A program made the translations under genes and the position numbers. Positions 43,859 through 56,019 of a stretch of 64,000 nt of DNA are shown here, one piece after another. The stretch comes from Candidatus Altimarinota bacterium (lineage in GTDB: Bacteria; Patescibacteriota; Gracilibacteria; BD1-5; UBA6164), in NCBI GenBank assembly GCA_013368515.1, contig JABWCI010000003.1, positions 62,001-126,000 on the forward strand, written 5' to 3'. Numbering within the stretch: position 1 is the stretch's first letter; every line of letters starts with the position of its first letter. The notes under the pieces were generated by a model. The model had not been told where the DNA came from, searched no databases, and was given only the letters and a program-made list of their open reading frames with translations.

Positions 43859-46800
43859 ATTTTAAATGTGTATCTATACTAGATTTAATAGTATCAAAAA
43901 CTGATTCTATTTTATTTGATGATTTTGCAAATTCATCTCTTCATCACAATATATTATCAACTGCGTTCATAAGTTTATCATCAGAATCTCATTTTAATAT
44001 TCTTGAAGGAGAAAATTCTTTAAAATCAGATATGTTTAGTCACCAATTTCTAAAATCAATTCAAGTTTCAGTTGTTAAATTATTAAAAGCTAATAAAACT
44101 GGTTCATTACCTCAATGTAATTCAATTATTCATGAAACTATTTCTCTAAGAGTTTGTGTAAGATAAATCTTTTTTAGCTTTAGATCTTCATTGGCATCAT
44201 CACTAAATACTTTAGAGTTAGTAGATTTTAAGTCTTCTGTAATCTTTTGCCACATAACAGGTCAAGTATCTTTACTGACAAAACCTCATCATGTATTTTT
44301 TGCTAAATACTTTATAACTATCCTATATACATCTAATCCAGAAAGTCATTCAGCTCAACATGAATCTCACATATAATCTTCTTTAAAAGTTCATCACTCT
44401 CAAGAAATTATTCTTATCTTACTATACATAGCTCATAAAATTGGATTTTCATCTTTTTTCAAAAAAAGTACTTTATCTGTTTTTGAATACTCTCACTTAT
44501 CAGTATGTAACATATTAAGAGATCTAGATAATGGCTTTCCATAATTTTTCCAAAATTTTTGTGTTTTAAGAAGTCTTTCCTTTTCACTTCATTTTTTACT
44601 TTTAGCAGAGTCATATATATCTTGAGCCTCTTTTACAATGTTAGGAAATTTATTTGGATATGCTTTTCATATTTCTTTTGATAGTTCAAGAATAGTATCA
44701 TTAAATAAATTCATCTCTGGAACAGTAGAGAAAAATTTAGTCATCATTATAGGCATACCAGAACCCCATAAGTCTCTTATATTTAGATAAGTTTTTTGGT
44801 CTAATTCATAACATGCTCATGAATAAAGTAAACAAAAAAATCATTCACTCATATCTTCTATACTTCATCATCTTTCTACGGCCTTTTTAAACCATCATAT
44901 TGCATTTGAAGTAGTTCATCAACTTGCTTCATCCATTCATCATTTTACCATATCAGAAGCCTTTCTTTTTTTAGATGCATCACTATAACCTTTTTCAACT
45001 TCATCTTTTATACCTCACCCCCATTTTCATTCAAATTCTTTATGTAATCTAGATCTTCTTTTAATTCAATTATAGTTTGTAAAACATTGTTTTTTTAGTA
45101 ATCTATGCATTAAATATTCTTCTGAAAAAGTTATTTCAGATTCTTCACATTCTTTTTTAACATCAAGATATAATGGATCTCAAAATTTTCATCCAAATGC
45201 CTCATACCATATATATTTTCATCTAAATTCATATAATGGTCATTTTGCTGTAAGATGTCCATATTTTGAAAGCATAAACATAAGACCTGCCTCTTTTTTA
45301 TACTCTGGAGTATTTTTATTTAAAAGCCATCATTTTATTCTATTAACTGCAATAGGAGAGTCAACTTTTGACAATCAATCTAAAGCTTTATCCATAGACT
45401 CTGCCTCTTCCCTTTCTACTTTGATTTGAAGTTCTGCTCTAAGCTCTTCTGGAAGAAATCATCACATAGAAAGAGCAAATCTAGCTGCCTTTAAATCATT
45501 TCATCTTTTTAAAGTATCTTCTATAGAATTAAGAAGCATCTTAGAACCAGAAATCAAGTCTAAAAATGAAGATTTATCGAATAATTTAGTAAAAAATCAT
45601 GATTTAAATTTATTGTTTGAGTTAACCTCATTATTTTCAAGAGTTTTTCAAGTTTCCCAACTAGGTCTAAATCAATATTTTTCATCATCTAAAATTTGAG
45701 ATTTAAATTGATTCAAATTGTAAGTAACTTTTTTTGCTCACTTAATGAACAAAATTTCTTCTTCTGATTTATCTTTATAATTTTTATCTTTTTTATCTAA
45801 ACTTCATTTTTGTTTTCTTTCTCAAAATGAAACTGTAATTTTATCTCAAGAAATTTCATGTATTTTAACTATATCATCATTTTTATCAGAAATTAGATAC
45901 TCTACTTTTTTGTTTGGATTTTTTTTATTTTCCTCTTTTATTGATAATTTATCATTTTCAAAAGAAAATCATTTCCATTTATCAGATTTTTTTTCAAAAT
46001 CACTTAATAACTCTCAAAAATCTTTTATTTTTTTAACTCTTTTTGTTTTTAATCTAGAAAAAGTTTCATAAAATTCATCATAACTAAATACAACATCTTG
46101 TCATAAAGTTTTGACTGAAATTTCTCAATCTGAAATTTCTCAATCTGGAACTCATATTATCTCATGAATTCATCAGTCTTTAGCTTGTAACAAAACTCAT
46201 TTTCAAAGTTTTAAATCTTTTCAATCAGGATCTATATCATCAAGTTTAGATAATAAAGTTTCAAAATTTAAAAAATCTAATAATTGTTCATCTGAAAAAT
46301 CTCAAGAATTTACAATCTTTTCAATAGAGTTCATTTTTTCTCTATCTAAATTAGTCAATTTTCATTCACTTTGAAGTTTCTTAAACTTATCTAGTTCTTT
46401 TTGTTTAGATTCAATAAACTTTTTTGAATAATTTTTTCTATTTTCATCATTATTTAAATCCTCTTTAGAATAAGAGAAAAGTTCATTAGTAGTAATCTCT
46501 CAAGTTTTAACTTTATCCTTTAAGTCATTTTCACTATGAAAAACAATGTTAATATTTTTCTTTAAAGATAAATTTAAAAAATCAAAATAATCTATTTCTT
46601 TTTCTGTATTAGAAGAGAAAGAAATTATATTGTTAGATCAAACTTCAAAAAACTTTAAAATCTTTTTATCATCATCAAAATCTTTTACCTTTAAAAAAGT
46701 ATTTTTAGTATTTCATTTTTCATCTTTTATTATTATCTCTACAAAATTGCCCTTAGAAAATTTTTCTATATCTTTTATTTTTAAATTTTTACTATTTTCC

Positions 46801-47825
46801 TCTAATTTTTTCTTTAAAATTTCTAAAGTTTGAGGTCAAGTATTTTTTTTATTTATAATATCTTCTCTAATAATAGATTTAAAATCATCTTCCAAATTTT
46901 TAAATCAAATTTCTTTTCAGATTTTCAAAATACTATCATCATCTAAATTAAGAGTTTTTATATCAATAATAACATCTTCTAAGTTAGTAGATGATACTAT
47001 ATTGTTAAAATTATCTTCTCATAATTGATTTTTTAATTCTTCACCAAATAAATCTAGTATTATATATTTTTTAATTTTATCAGCATCACTTTGTGAATAA
47101 TATCAAATTTTAACTAGTAATCATAAACTAGTAGTAGGTATAAAATCTAAAACAAGTTGTTTTTTCTCTAAAGATGTGAAAAAATTAGTTGAAAAAATAT
47201 CTACTATTTCTGTATCAACTATTTTTCATTCATAGATATTTAATAAAATAGTTTTTACTTCATCTAGCATATTATAAGGAATCAATTTTTGAAGTCTAGT
47301 ACTTATATCATTACCTGAAAAATTTAAAAAAGATATATCTAGGTCTTTCTTTTTAAAATTTCAAACCTTTTTTAATAAAGTTTTTATTTTTAAATCTGAT
47401 TTTATATTTATTAATAAATCTTTTTGATCCAATTTATTTATTTCCTTTTCAATTTCTTTAATATCTTTATCTGAAACATCATAATTTTTATAAATAATAG
47501 ATTTTAATATATTTCTAGAGTTATTTATTTGAAAAAAGTAACTTGAAAATTTTCTTTTTAAATCAAAAATAGTTATCTTAGAAAAATCAAAATCTTTTAG
47601 CTCTTCTATATCAGTATTTGCTATAAAATCACTCATTACTTTTTTTAATTCTGAAGACTCATCTATAGAGTCTATTTTATAAACCTCATCCAAAATAACT
47701 ACATTTCTTGAATCAATAGTTTTTTTAGAAAATTCCTTTAAAAAAAGTTCTTTTGAAGTTTGATTCTTTTTAGTATTTTTCTCTACTCAATTATCATTTC
47801 ATGAACTTATATTTAAATCAGACAT
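43857..47825 (-). CDS. very large cytoplasmic protein, family unknown
   Basis: A 1322-residue protein without signal peptide or TM helix. I recognise no domain. The first 700 residues are Lys/Asp/Leu-rich and mainly helical with repeated short beta pieces (DDIVKIHEISGDKITVSFG). The C-terminal 500 residues are richer in Gly, Trp, Tyr and Cys (GKYIWYEAFGGKFG, CGAEGLSGLDVYRIV) and look like a globular enzyme or structural core. Several short beta modules (residues about 395-430, 580-620) resemble small binding domains. It lies downstream of cobW on the same strand, but a terminator-like hairpin separates them. The 60-base upstream gap is A/T-rich. Confidence 0.7.
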
Positions 47826-47885
47826 AAATTTAATTTAAAAAATATTTTATTTATTATAGCATAAAAATATGATTTTGTAAAAAAT

Positions 47886-47925
47886 AAAAAAGTAAAATTT
47901 ATTTTCATAAATTTTACTTTTTTAT
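47886..47925 (-). terminator. terminator after cobW-like gene
   Basis: Stem AAGTAAAATTTA/TAAATTTTACTT with a 6-base loop, T-rich on the minus strand, 8 bases beyond the cobW-like stop. It separates the metal-related group from the 1322-residue gene. Confidence 0.7.
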
Positions 47926-47932
47926 TTTTTAT

Positions 47933-49450
47933 CTAATTACTAAAATTTTCCCATTTAGTAACTCTATTATCAACTTCAAAATACTCATATCTAAGCCAAT
48001 CTTTCATTATATCACTATCACTTGATATTTCTTGAACAATACCATTTTGTAAAAAGTCTTCTATTGTCATATTTTCGTCTATACTCGTATCAAATATATC
48101 TACTCCATATTTTGTTTTTAAAACACTATTCAAAAACATAAGTCTTTTATGACATATATAAGTTGGACTAGCACAATGATTCCTTAATTCTCAAATAGTT
48201 TCAACTTTTGAACTTGTTCAAGCATAAGCCAATCTTTTATACTCAATCCATATAAATGGATTATCATATTTCATTGATTCTCAAAGATGTTTTTGTTTTA
48301 ATTGTAATAAAGTGATTTTTCTAGATAAATCTGAATTATCAACATTATTAGAACTTTTTAATTCTTCTTTTAATAATTGTATTTGATTTTCTAAATTCAT
48401 ATATTCATGATATTGCTCAACAAGAGTAGAGATTTTTCAAGGAGATAATTCAAAATCAATTAATTGCTTATTTCCCATCTCAATAAATAATTTGCTAGAA
48501 TCAGATTCAATCAAATCAAAATCTATTTTTCTAGTAGAAATAAAAGTAATATATGATTTTTCTTGACTATATTTTCACAAAGTTAAGCTTCCATGTACAT
48601 AATCAAACTCTCTATTTCAAACTATTCATTTTGCTCTTATTATAGTTTTATTGTTATCTAATATATTTTTTAATTGCTCTAAATCTATACTTATTTCTCT
48701 TGAAATAGTAAAAACTGGAGCTTTATTTGAATGATTTTTATTTGTATTTCACATCAAAAAATAAGATCACTCTTTATTAGCTTGAGTTCATAATACTTGA
48801 AAAACTTTTTTCTTAGAGTCATGTCTAGCAGTTAATATAGACTGAGATATACCTCTAAAAATATCTTCTGTTTCATGAGAATATTCTTGATTATCAGAAA
48901 CTAAAGGTATATCTATAGTTTTTATTCATGGATTCACTTCATCAAGCCATTTTTGAAAATCTAAAACAGCATCTTTATCTCAATTATTCCATGTCAATCA
49001 TACTATATCTGCAACTCTAATTTGATTTTTTATAACTTGATTTTCAATATTATCACGAAGTCTATGATGTTCTACATCTCATAAAAATATAGTAGAAACA
49101 TCATATCATAAATCAGTCAGAACTTTTTTTATACTTGTTCATTCTGCTATTCAACTTGGTTCTATGATAATATTTTTTGTTTTTCATTTTAATTTAATTA
49201 AAGCTTCTCTTAGGGATTTTATATCTTCGCAACAAACACATCATTCTTGCAATGCAACTATCTCATTTCATTTAATTCTTTTAGAATCTATATTTATAGC
49301 TCAAACATCGTTTATAATCAATATAGTATCATCTGGATAGTGTGGTAATAATCTCTTAACCAAACTTGTTTTTCAAGATCAAAGTGGTCATAAAACAAGT
49401 GTTACTTTTGTATTATTTTCTAAAGATTCTTTTTGTAATGATAAAAACAT
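47933..49450 (-). CDS. CobW/COG0523-family G3E GTPase, extended
   Basis: A 505-residue protein. The N-terminal 190 residues are a G3E GTPase: Walker A GPLGSGKTS (21-29), INDVGAINIDSKRI, and the metal-binding CxCC motif C71-V-C-C74 in QEGCVCCED, then IIIEPSGIAEG. CxCC is the hallmark of CobW/ZNG1-type metallochaperones, which load Zn, Co or other metals using GTP. A long C-terminal part (from about 250) with coiled-coil character (QIQLLKEELKSSNN) exceeds usual COG0523 lengths (about 320-400). The late segment has RNHCASPTYICHKR. It is downstream of two CooC-like ATPases, with a 129-base gap containing a perfect inverted repeat. Confidence 0.85.
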
Positions 49451-49480
49451 TTTTTTATTAAAATATATTAATTTTTAAAA

Positions 49481-49525
49481 TAATCTATAAATTATTGAAA
49501 CTAAGTATCAATAATTTATAGATTA
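49481..49525 (-). promoter_or_regulatory. 18-base perfect inverted repeat before cobW-like gene
   Basis: TAATCTATAAATTATTGA (49481-49498) and its exact complement (49508-49525) with a 9-base spacer, 30 bases before the cobW-like ATG. No T run follows on the minus strand, so an operator or an RNA switch is as likely as a terminator for the upstream ATPase gene. Confidence 0.6.
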
Positions 49526-49579
49526 TAATTATATTATTATTTTGTCAATATAAATAAATAATATAATAAAAAAGCAAAA

Positions 49580-50449
49580 TTACTTTAAAAAATTTTGCTT
49601 TTTTTCATCCATTTTTTTTATTCTTTCTATTATTCTACTATTAGATGAGTTTTTAAATTTCAATATATTACTAACTATATTTTCAATGACATCATCAAGT
49701 TGTTTTGATTTTGATAAAAATAACTGTTTTTTAGAATCTAAATCATAGATTTCGCTATCAAATTCCATTCAATCAATTAGATTGTATCAATCAAATTCAT
49801 TTTTTATAGATGATAAATCTTCTTTATCTATATATTTATTTGGTATAATAATTATTTCTTCTTTTGAAAATCATATCAACTCCAATCAATTTAAAATCTG
49901 TTTAGCAACTTTTATATTTTTAAAATTTGCATCTGTGATAACAAAAATCAAATCAAAACTCATAACAGTAGCACGAGATATCATCTCTACTCAGGCAGCT
50001 AAATCAGCTATCAAAAATTGGTCATTTTTAAGATTTATATGATTCATAAAAACTTTGGACATTTCATAATAATCACACATACTTTCTATTCCCCTTTTTT
50101 CGTCTTCTATAAAACCTAAACTCATAAGTTTTATATTTTCACTAGAAATACTGTATTTATTTATAAAATCACTTTCATAATCATAAAATCAATCTGTATT
50201 TGTTGGTAAATATACTCTATTTTCCCAATCAGACATTTTTGTGCTTCATGTATAATTCATTACTTCTTCTTTTTTTGTTCAAAAAGTAATCAGTTGCTCT
50301 ATATTTTCAAATCATAAAGAAGTAGCTAAATTTACATTTGAATCTAAATCCAAAGCCAATGTTTTATATTTTTTAGAAATCCTATCTATAACAAGAGAAC
50401 TAATAGTTGTTTTTCATGCTCATCATTTTCAAGCAAAAGCTATTTTCAT
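49580..50449 (-). CDS. CooC/MinD-like P-loop ATPase, copy 2
   Basis: A 289-residue ATPase. The deviant Walker A is FAGKGGAGKTT (residues 6-15, with four TGA glycines including the two in KGG), then LALDLDSNVNLATSLG; FLIADLAAGVEM is the switch II region. A single Cys125 lies in ESMCDYYEMSKVF, exactly aligned with Cys125 of the neighbouring paralogue. CooC inserts nickel into CO dehydrogenase and carries a CxC metal motif; here only one Cys remains. No CO dehydrogenase gene is in the window. It is 19 bases downstream of copy 1. The C-terminal 50 residues are Lys-rich and helical. Confidence 0.82.
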
Positions 50450-50468
50450 ATTTAATAATTTTTAAATT

Positions 50469-51338
50469 TTAATGACATTTTTTATCTCATTTTAAAATAT
50501 CAAGTTTTTGTAATCTAGAAAGTACCTCATTTTTATCAGTTTTTAGATTTAATATATTGTTTTTTAAATCTAAAAAACTTTTTTGTAAATCAGAGCTCAT
50601 ATTGTCAAAATCTATATTTCAAGTTATATCCATTTTCATTATTTCTTTAGAAAAAGGGATAACTCAAATTATATTTATATCATCTAAAAACTCTTTTTTT
50701 ATAAAATCTACATCTTCTTTATTTCTTATTTTATTCAAAACAAAATAAACATTTTTATAATCTATAAATTTTAAAGTTTTATATATATCTTTTGCTACAT
50801 CCAAATTTTTTGAATTTGGTTCAAGTGGAATAATTACATTATCAATACTTGCAATAATTCATTTTCAAGCTACTTCACTTCATGCTGCAAAATCTATCCA
50901 AACTATTTCATCATCATTTTCAACAAGATTTGCTAAATAAACCTTTATTGTTTCATTGTAAGGACACATTCAAGTAACTCAGACTCTAGCTACTCTTGGT
51001 GCTCAAAGCTGAATTAAATTTGTATTTCAATCACTATAAATAACTTTTTTTAATATCTCGTCTTGTAAATCAGTCGAAAAAGCTCATTTTCAATCTTTTG
51101 GGAAATATTTTCTTTCATATTCATCACTTGAAACTCAACTTGCTAAAAAAATATCTTTTTTAAGATCTCACAATTCATATATGTCATTATTTTCTTGAAA
51201 TCATAGATAATCTATCAAATTTTTATTCGAGTCAGCATCTATAGCAATAACTTTTTTCTCTTTTGATAAAAGTTTAATCATACAAACACTCAATGTAGTT
51301 TTTCATGCTCATCATTTTCAAATTATGGCAATTTTCAT
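50469..51338 (-). CDS. CooC/MinD-like P-loop ATPase, copy 1
   Basis: A 289-residue ATPase, the same length as copy 2. Walker A is IIGKGGAGKTT, then VIAIDADSNKNLIDYLG. GVTGMCPYNETIKVYLANL carries Cys125 at the place of the CooC metal motif; IVWIDFAAGSEVAGKGIIASID and VIIPLEPNSKNLDVAKDIY closely follow the CooC pattern (D-x-x-AG, EP-x-S). The C-terminus ends KKCH, a possible second metal site. It starts 2 bases after the stop of the nicotianamine-synthase-like gene, so the two are translationally coupled. The target apoprotein is unknown. Confidence 0.85.
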
Positions 51339-51340
51339 TT

Positions 51341-52087
51341 TTATTTCTTAGTAGATAAAATAAAAGAGTTTATTATGTTATTTTTTGGATGAACTATAAG
51401 TTTCATATCAAAAAAATTTTTTAATAATTCTAAATCTATTTTTTTATATAACAATTGTCTATATCAATCACTAGTTCTAGTTAAGATAAATTTAAAGTTT
51501 ATTTTTACTATATTTGATAATATTCTCTCACAATCATCACTCAAAAAAACTAAACTAGCAATATAACATAAATCATAATTATCTTTATCTTCATAATAAA
51601 TAGCATCAGATAAAGAAATATCTATATAATCTTGTAAACCAAGGGAAATAATAAGTTTTTTTGATATATCAACTGCTTCAGGATCAATATCAATTATTTT
51701 TGATTTTATTTTGTATTTTTTTGCTAATATTATTGATGTAAGAGGCAAAGGTCATCATCAAATAAATAATATATTTTTTATATCTCAAAAAAAACTAATA
51801 TTTAAATATTCTAAATTTGTTAAATCAAGATAATTTTGATAATATATAAAGTTTAAAAGTTCAAGTTCACTATTATCTGATAAAATTATTTTTTTAGCAT
51901 AATATTTTTCCATTTCATATTCTCAAATACTACAAAATTTATTTATAGCATAAACTTTTTCTCAAAGTTCAGGCTCTCATTGAGTTTGCATAGCATATTT
52001 ACACAAACTAGAAAATATATCATTTGTTTCATCTCAAGGGGAAAAATCATCCAATTTCTTCAATCTAGTATAAAAATAATCTATCAT
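51341..52087 (-). CDS. nicotianamine-synthase-like enzyme
   Basis: A 248-residue protein that matches nicotianamine synthase (NAS) along its length. Visible blocks are YYQNYLDLTNLE (82-93), FIGGGPLPLTSIILAK (the GxGPxPLTS SAM site, about 108-123), IIDIDPEAVDIS (about 131-142), YDLCYIASLVFL, and the end VHPKNNIINSFILSTKK. NAS and bacterial homologues (CntL type) transfer aminobutyrate units from SAM to make metal-binding opine-like metallophores. A plain methyltransferase is less likely because the PLTS and HP-x-N-x-x-x-NS blocks are NAS-specific. First gene of the minus-strand group, divergent from a DtxR/MntR-type regulator. No CntM-like dehydrogenase or exporter is adjacent. Confidence 0.83.
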
Positions 52088-52103
52088 AAATGATTATAAA
52101 AAG

Positions 52104-52136
52104 TATAAGTTTTTTGATAGTATTAAAAAACTTATA
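52104..52136. promoter_or_regulatory. 12-base perfect inverted repeat in the divergent NAS/regulator gap
   Basis: TATAAGTTTTTT (52104-52115) and AAAAAACTTATA (52125-52136) with a 9-base spacer, 16 bases in front of the NAS-like start. A likely operator for the divergently encoded metalloregulator, or a leader hairpin of the NAS mRNA. Confidence 0.55.
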
Positions 52137-52170
52137 TATGTCAAACTATTTTTATACATATAAAATAAAT

Positions 52171-52198
52171 TTGAATTATAATTATAAAAAAATATAAT
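52171..52198 (+). promoter_or_regulatory. promoter of DtxR/MntR-like regulator
   Basis: TTGAAT (52171-52176), 16-base spacer, TATAAT (52193-52198), 33 bases before the ATG. Confidence 0.65.
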
Positions 52199-52230
52199 GT
52201 TTTATATAAAAATAATTAAAAAAATAAAAA

Positions 52231-52632
52231 ATGAATGAACATATAAATGATGCATGGAAAGAATTTTGAAATATAGAAATAACTCATTCTATTATTCATT
52301 ATTTGTTTGCAATAGACTTTTTAGTAAAAAATAAATGATATTGTAGAGCTGTTGATATAGTAAATAACTTATGAATAACTGCTTGAAGTTGCAGTATATC
52401 TATAAAAAATCTGATTAAAAAAGACTTGATTATAGAAGATGAAAACAAATTTATAAAGTTATCAGATAAATGAGAATACATAACAAAGAAAGCAATATAT
52501 AAAAGAAATATATTAAATGATTTTTTCATATCTATATGATTGAATAAAGATACAGCTCAAAGTGAAGCTTGTAAAATAGAACATTTATTACTTGATGAAG
52601 TTGTAGAAAAAATAAAAGATTTTAGAAAATAA
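52231..52632 (+). CDS. DtxR/MntR-family metal-dependent regulator
   Basis: A 133-residue protein. The N-terminal winged helix-turn-helix reads GYCRAVDIVNNLGITAGSCS then ISIKNLIKKDLIIED and FIKLSDKGEYI. The dimerisation part has the family block KRNILNDFFISIGLNKD and AQSEACKIEHLLLDEVVEKI, whose E-A-C and E-H residues are the metal ligands in DtxR/MntR. No SH3-like third domain, so it is of MntR size. It is divergent from the NAS-like operon with an inverted repeat between them, which suggests it represses that operon when metal is sufficient. rseP follows after 12 bases. Confidence 0.87.
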
Positions 52633-52644
52633 TATTAAAAACCA

Positions 52645-54051
52645 ATGCTTATTTTGTGAATAATTACTGCAATTATTATATTTTCAATAGTAGTTTTAGT
52701 ACATGAATGGTGACATTTTGCTGCAGCTAGAAAATTTGGAGTTAGAGTTGAAGAGTTTTGACTTTGAATTCCTCCTCGTGCTAGAAAACTATTTACTGAT
52801 AAAAAATGAACTCTTTTTAGTTTAAACTGGTTACCACTTGGATGATTTGTAAAGTTAACTTGAGAAACACCTCATACTTTTTTGGTTTTTGATGAAAATA
52901 AAAAATTGTACAATAATCTAGATTTAGAAAAAGCTCTAAAAGAAAAAAAGGACATATTTTACAAATCAGGAGAAAAAATTTGAACTCAAGAAAAGCAAGA
53001 AATAAACAGACTACTAAATGAAAATAATGCTAGTTATAATCTAGCAAATAAATCAAGTATAGAGCAAGCAATTATAATATTGGCTTGAATTTTTATGAAC
53101 TTTGTTTTAGCTTTTTTTATATTTTTTATACTTTTTTTGATTTGAATAAAACCAATTTGAATAAATACAAAAATAGAAACTAATCTAGAATTAAAAACTA
53201 TACCTACTTTAGAACAAGCTATAGATTCTGGGCTTATCATAAAAAATCCTTGAATTATTTTATCACCTGTAGCTTGAAGTACAGCAGAAAAAAGTTGAAT
53301 TAAAAACTGAGATATATTATATGAAATAGCAACATGTAATTCTAAAATGCTTGATTTTGTATTTTGTGAATGAAAAGAAGAAGCTGTTTATCATAATATA
53401 AAATCTAATGATGACATAATAAAAATAATATCTGAAAATGCCTGAAAAGATATAGCTTTTTATGTAAATGCTTGATTTATAGAAAATGAATGAATAAAAT
53501 GATATTCTTGATGAAGTTTTATAAAAGTAAGTGTTCCTTCAGAATGAAAAATATGAGTTTATCTTTGAGAAAATTTAGAAATAAATGAAGAATACATTAT
53601 AAAATATAATTTAATAGGTTCTTTAAAATATGCTTTTTTAGAAACAAAAAATCATATACTTCTTACTTTTAAATGAATATGAATTTTAGTTAAAAAAATA
53701 TTTAATCCTGAAACTCCAATAGAAAGACAAGAAGCAATAGAAAGCTTAAGTTGACCTATATGAATAGTTGATTTTATAAATAAATCTTTAAGTGCTTGAC
53801 TTATATTCTTGATAGTTATTTGAGCAATTATATCTATAAATTTATGAGTATTTAATTTATTACCAATCCCTGCTTTAGATTGATGAAGATTTATATTTAT
53901 AACTATAAATTGATTATTGAGAAAAATTTTTGGTAAGAAAATAATCAGCGGTAAAACAGAGGCAGTAATTCATTTTAGTTTTTTTGTTTTACTTATAATT
54001 TTAAGTATATTTATAGCTTATAATGATATAAATAAAATAATAGCAAATTAG
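52645..54051 (+). CDS. rseP: RIP metalloprotease RseP (site-2 protease)
   Basis: A 468-residue intramembrane zinc protease. HEWGH at residues 20-24 holds the zinc ligands H20 and H24 and the catalytic E21. The second site reads LLPIPALDGGRF. A PDZ-like domain (VAGSTAEKSGIKNGDILYEI) lies between TM segments, with an inserted charged stretch (residues about 80-130). It cleaves membrane-anchored anti-sigma factors or leftover signal peptides. Stop is TAG. It lies 12 bases behind the metalloregulator, probably in one transcript. Confidence 0.92.
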
Positions 54052-54114
54052 TTGCTTTAATTAAAATAATATAATACAATTAGATAAAATATTAATATTT
54101 TCTAATTAATAAAA

Positions 54115-54717
54115 ATGAATTCTATTTTGATTGAAAATGCTAAAAAGTATGTAAATAAATTACTAATGCCATTAGAAAATCACTATTATCATAGTTATGA
54201 ACACTCTATAGATGTAATGACAAGAGCAGTTTATTTGGCTGAAAAAGAATGATTGAGTTTTGATGAAGTAGAAATGCTATGATTAGCAGCATTGTTTCAT
54301 GATACATGATTTGTTATACAATATGATAAAAATGAACCAATTTGAGCAAAAATAGCTAGAAATTATTTAAAATGAATACTATATCCTGATAATAAAATTG
54401 ATTTAATAGAGAAAATAATATTGGCTACTGATCCAGCATATAAAGAACCTAAAAATCAATATGAAGCTATAATAAAAGATGCAGATATGGATAATTTATG
54501 AAGAGATGATTTCTTAAAAAAGAACAATGATATAAAAAAAGAATTGGAAATTGTAAAGAAAATTAAAATTAAAGATCCTGAATGGAGACATGCATCAGTT
54601 GAATTACTTAAAGAATTTAAATATAAAACTTTGTCTCAAAAACTCGAAAGAGACAAAAAGAAAGTAGAAAACTTAAAAAAAATGATACATGAGTTAGAAG
54701 AAGACTGAATTTTATAG
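54115..54717 (+). CDS. HD-domain phosphohydrolase
   Basis: A 200-residue protein. The HD pattern is visible: His in SYEHSIDVM, the H-D pair in LAALFHDTGF, and Asp in IIKDADMDN. This fits metal-dependent phosphohydrolases acting on nucleotides or (p)ppGpp-like substrates. The last 60 residues are charged and coiled (LSQKLERDKKKVENLKK). Stop is TAG, inside the terminator. Substrate unknown. Confidence 0.78.
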
Positions 54718-54730
54718 TCTTCTTTTTATT
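54699..54730 (+). terminator. terminator after HD-domain gene
   Basis: Stem AGAAGACT/AGTCTTCT with a 9-base loop and TTTTTATT tail; it overlaps the TAG at 54715. Confidence 0.75.
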
Positions 54731-54792
54731 TGCTTTTTTACAAAAAAAAACTAATATTTTGCCTGATTTTTTATAAAAATAATAAAAAAATA

Positions 54793-55984
<1,192 letters not shown>

Positions 55985-55989
<5 letters not shown>

Positions 55990-56019
55990 ATAAAAGCTTT
56001 GCCTTTTGTTTATTTTTTT
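55985..56019 (+). terminator. terminator after tgt
   Basis: Stem AATAAATAAAAG/CTTTTGTTTATT (one T-G pair), loop CTTTGC, T-rich tail; it contains the tgt TAA. Confidence 0.7.

Noticed and set aside
51341-52087. Plain SAM-dependent methyltransferase
   Set aside because: The GxGPxPLTS site and the N- and C-terminal blocks fit nicotianamine synthase much better.
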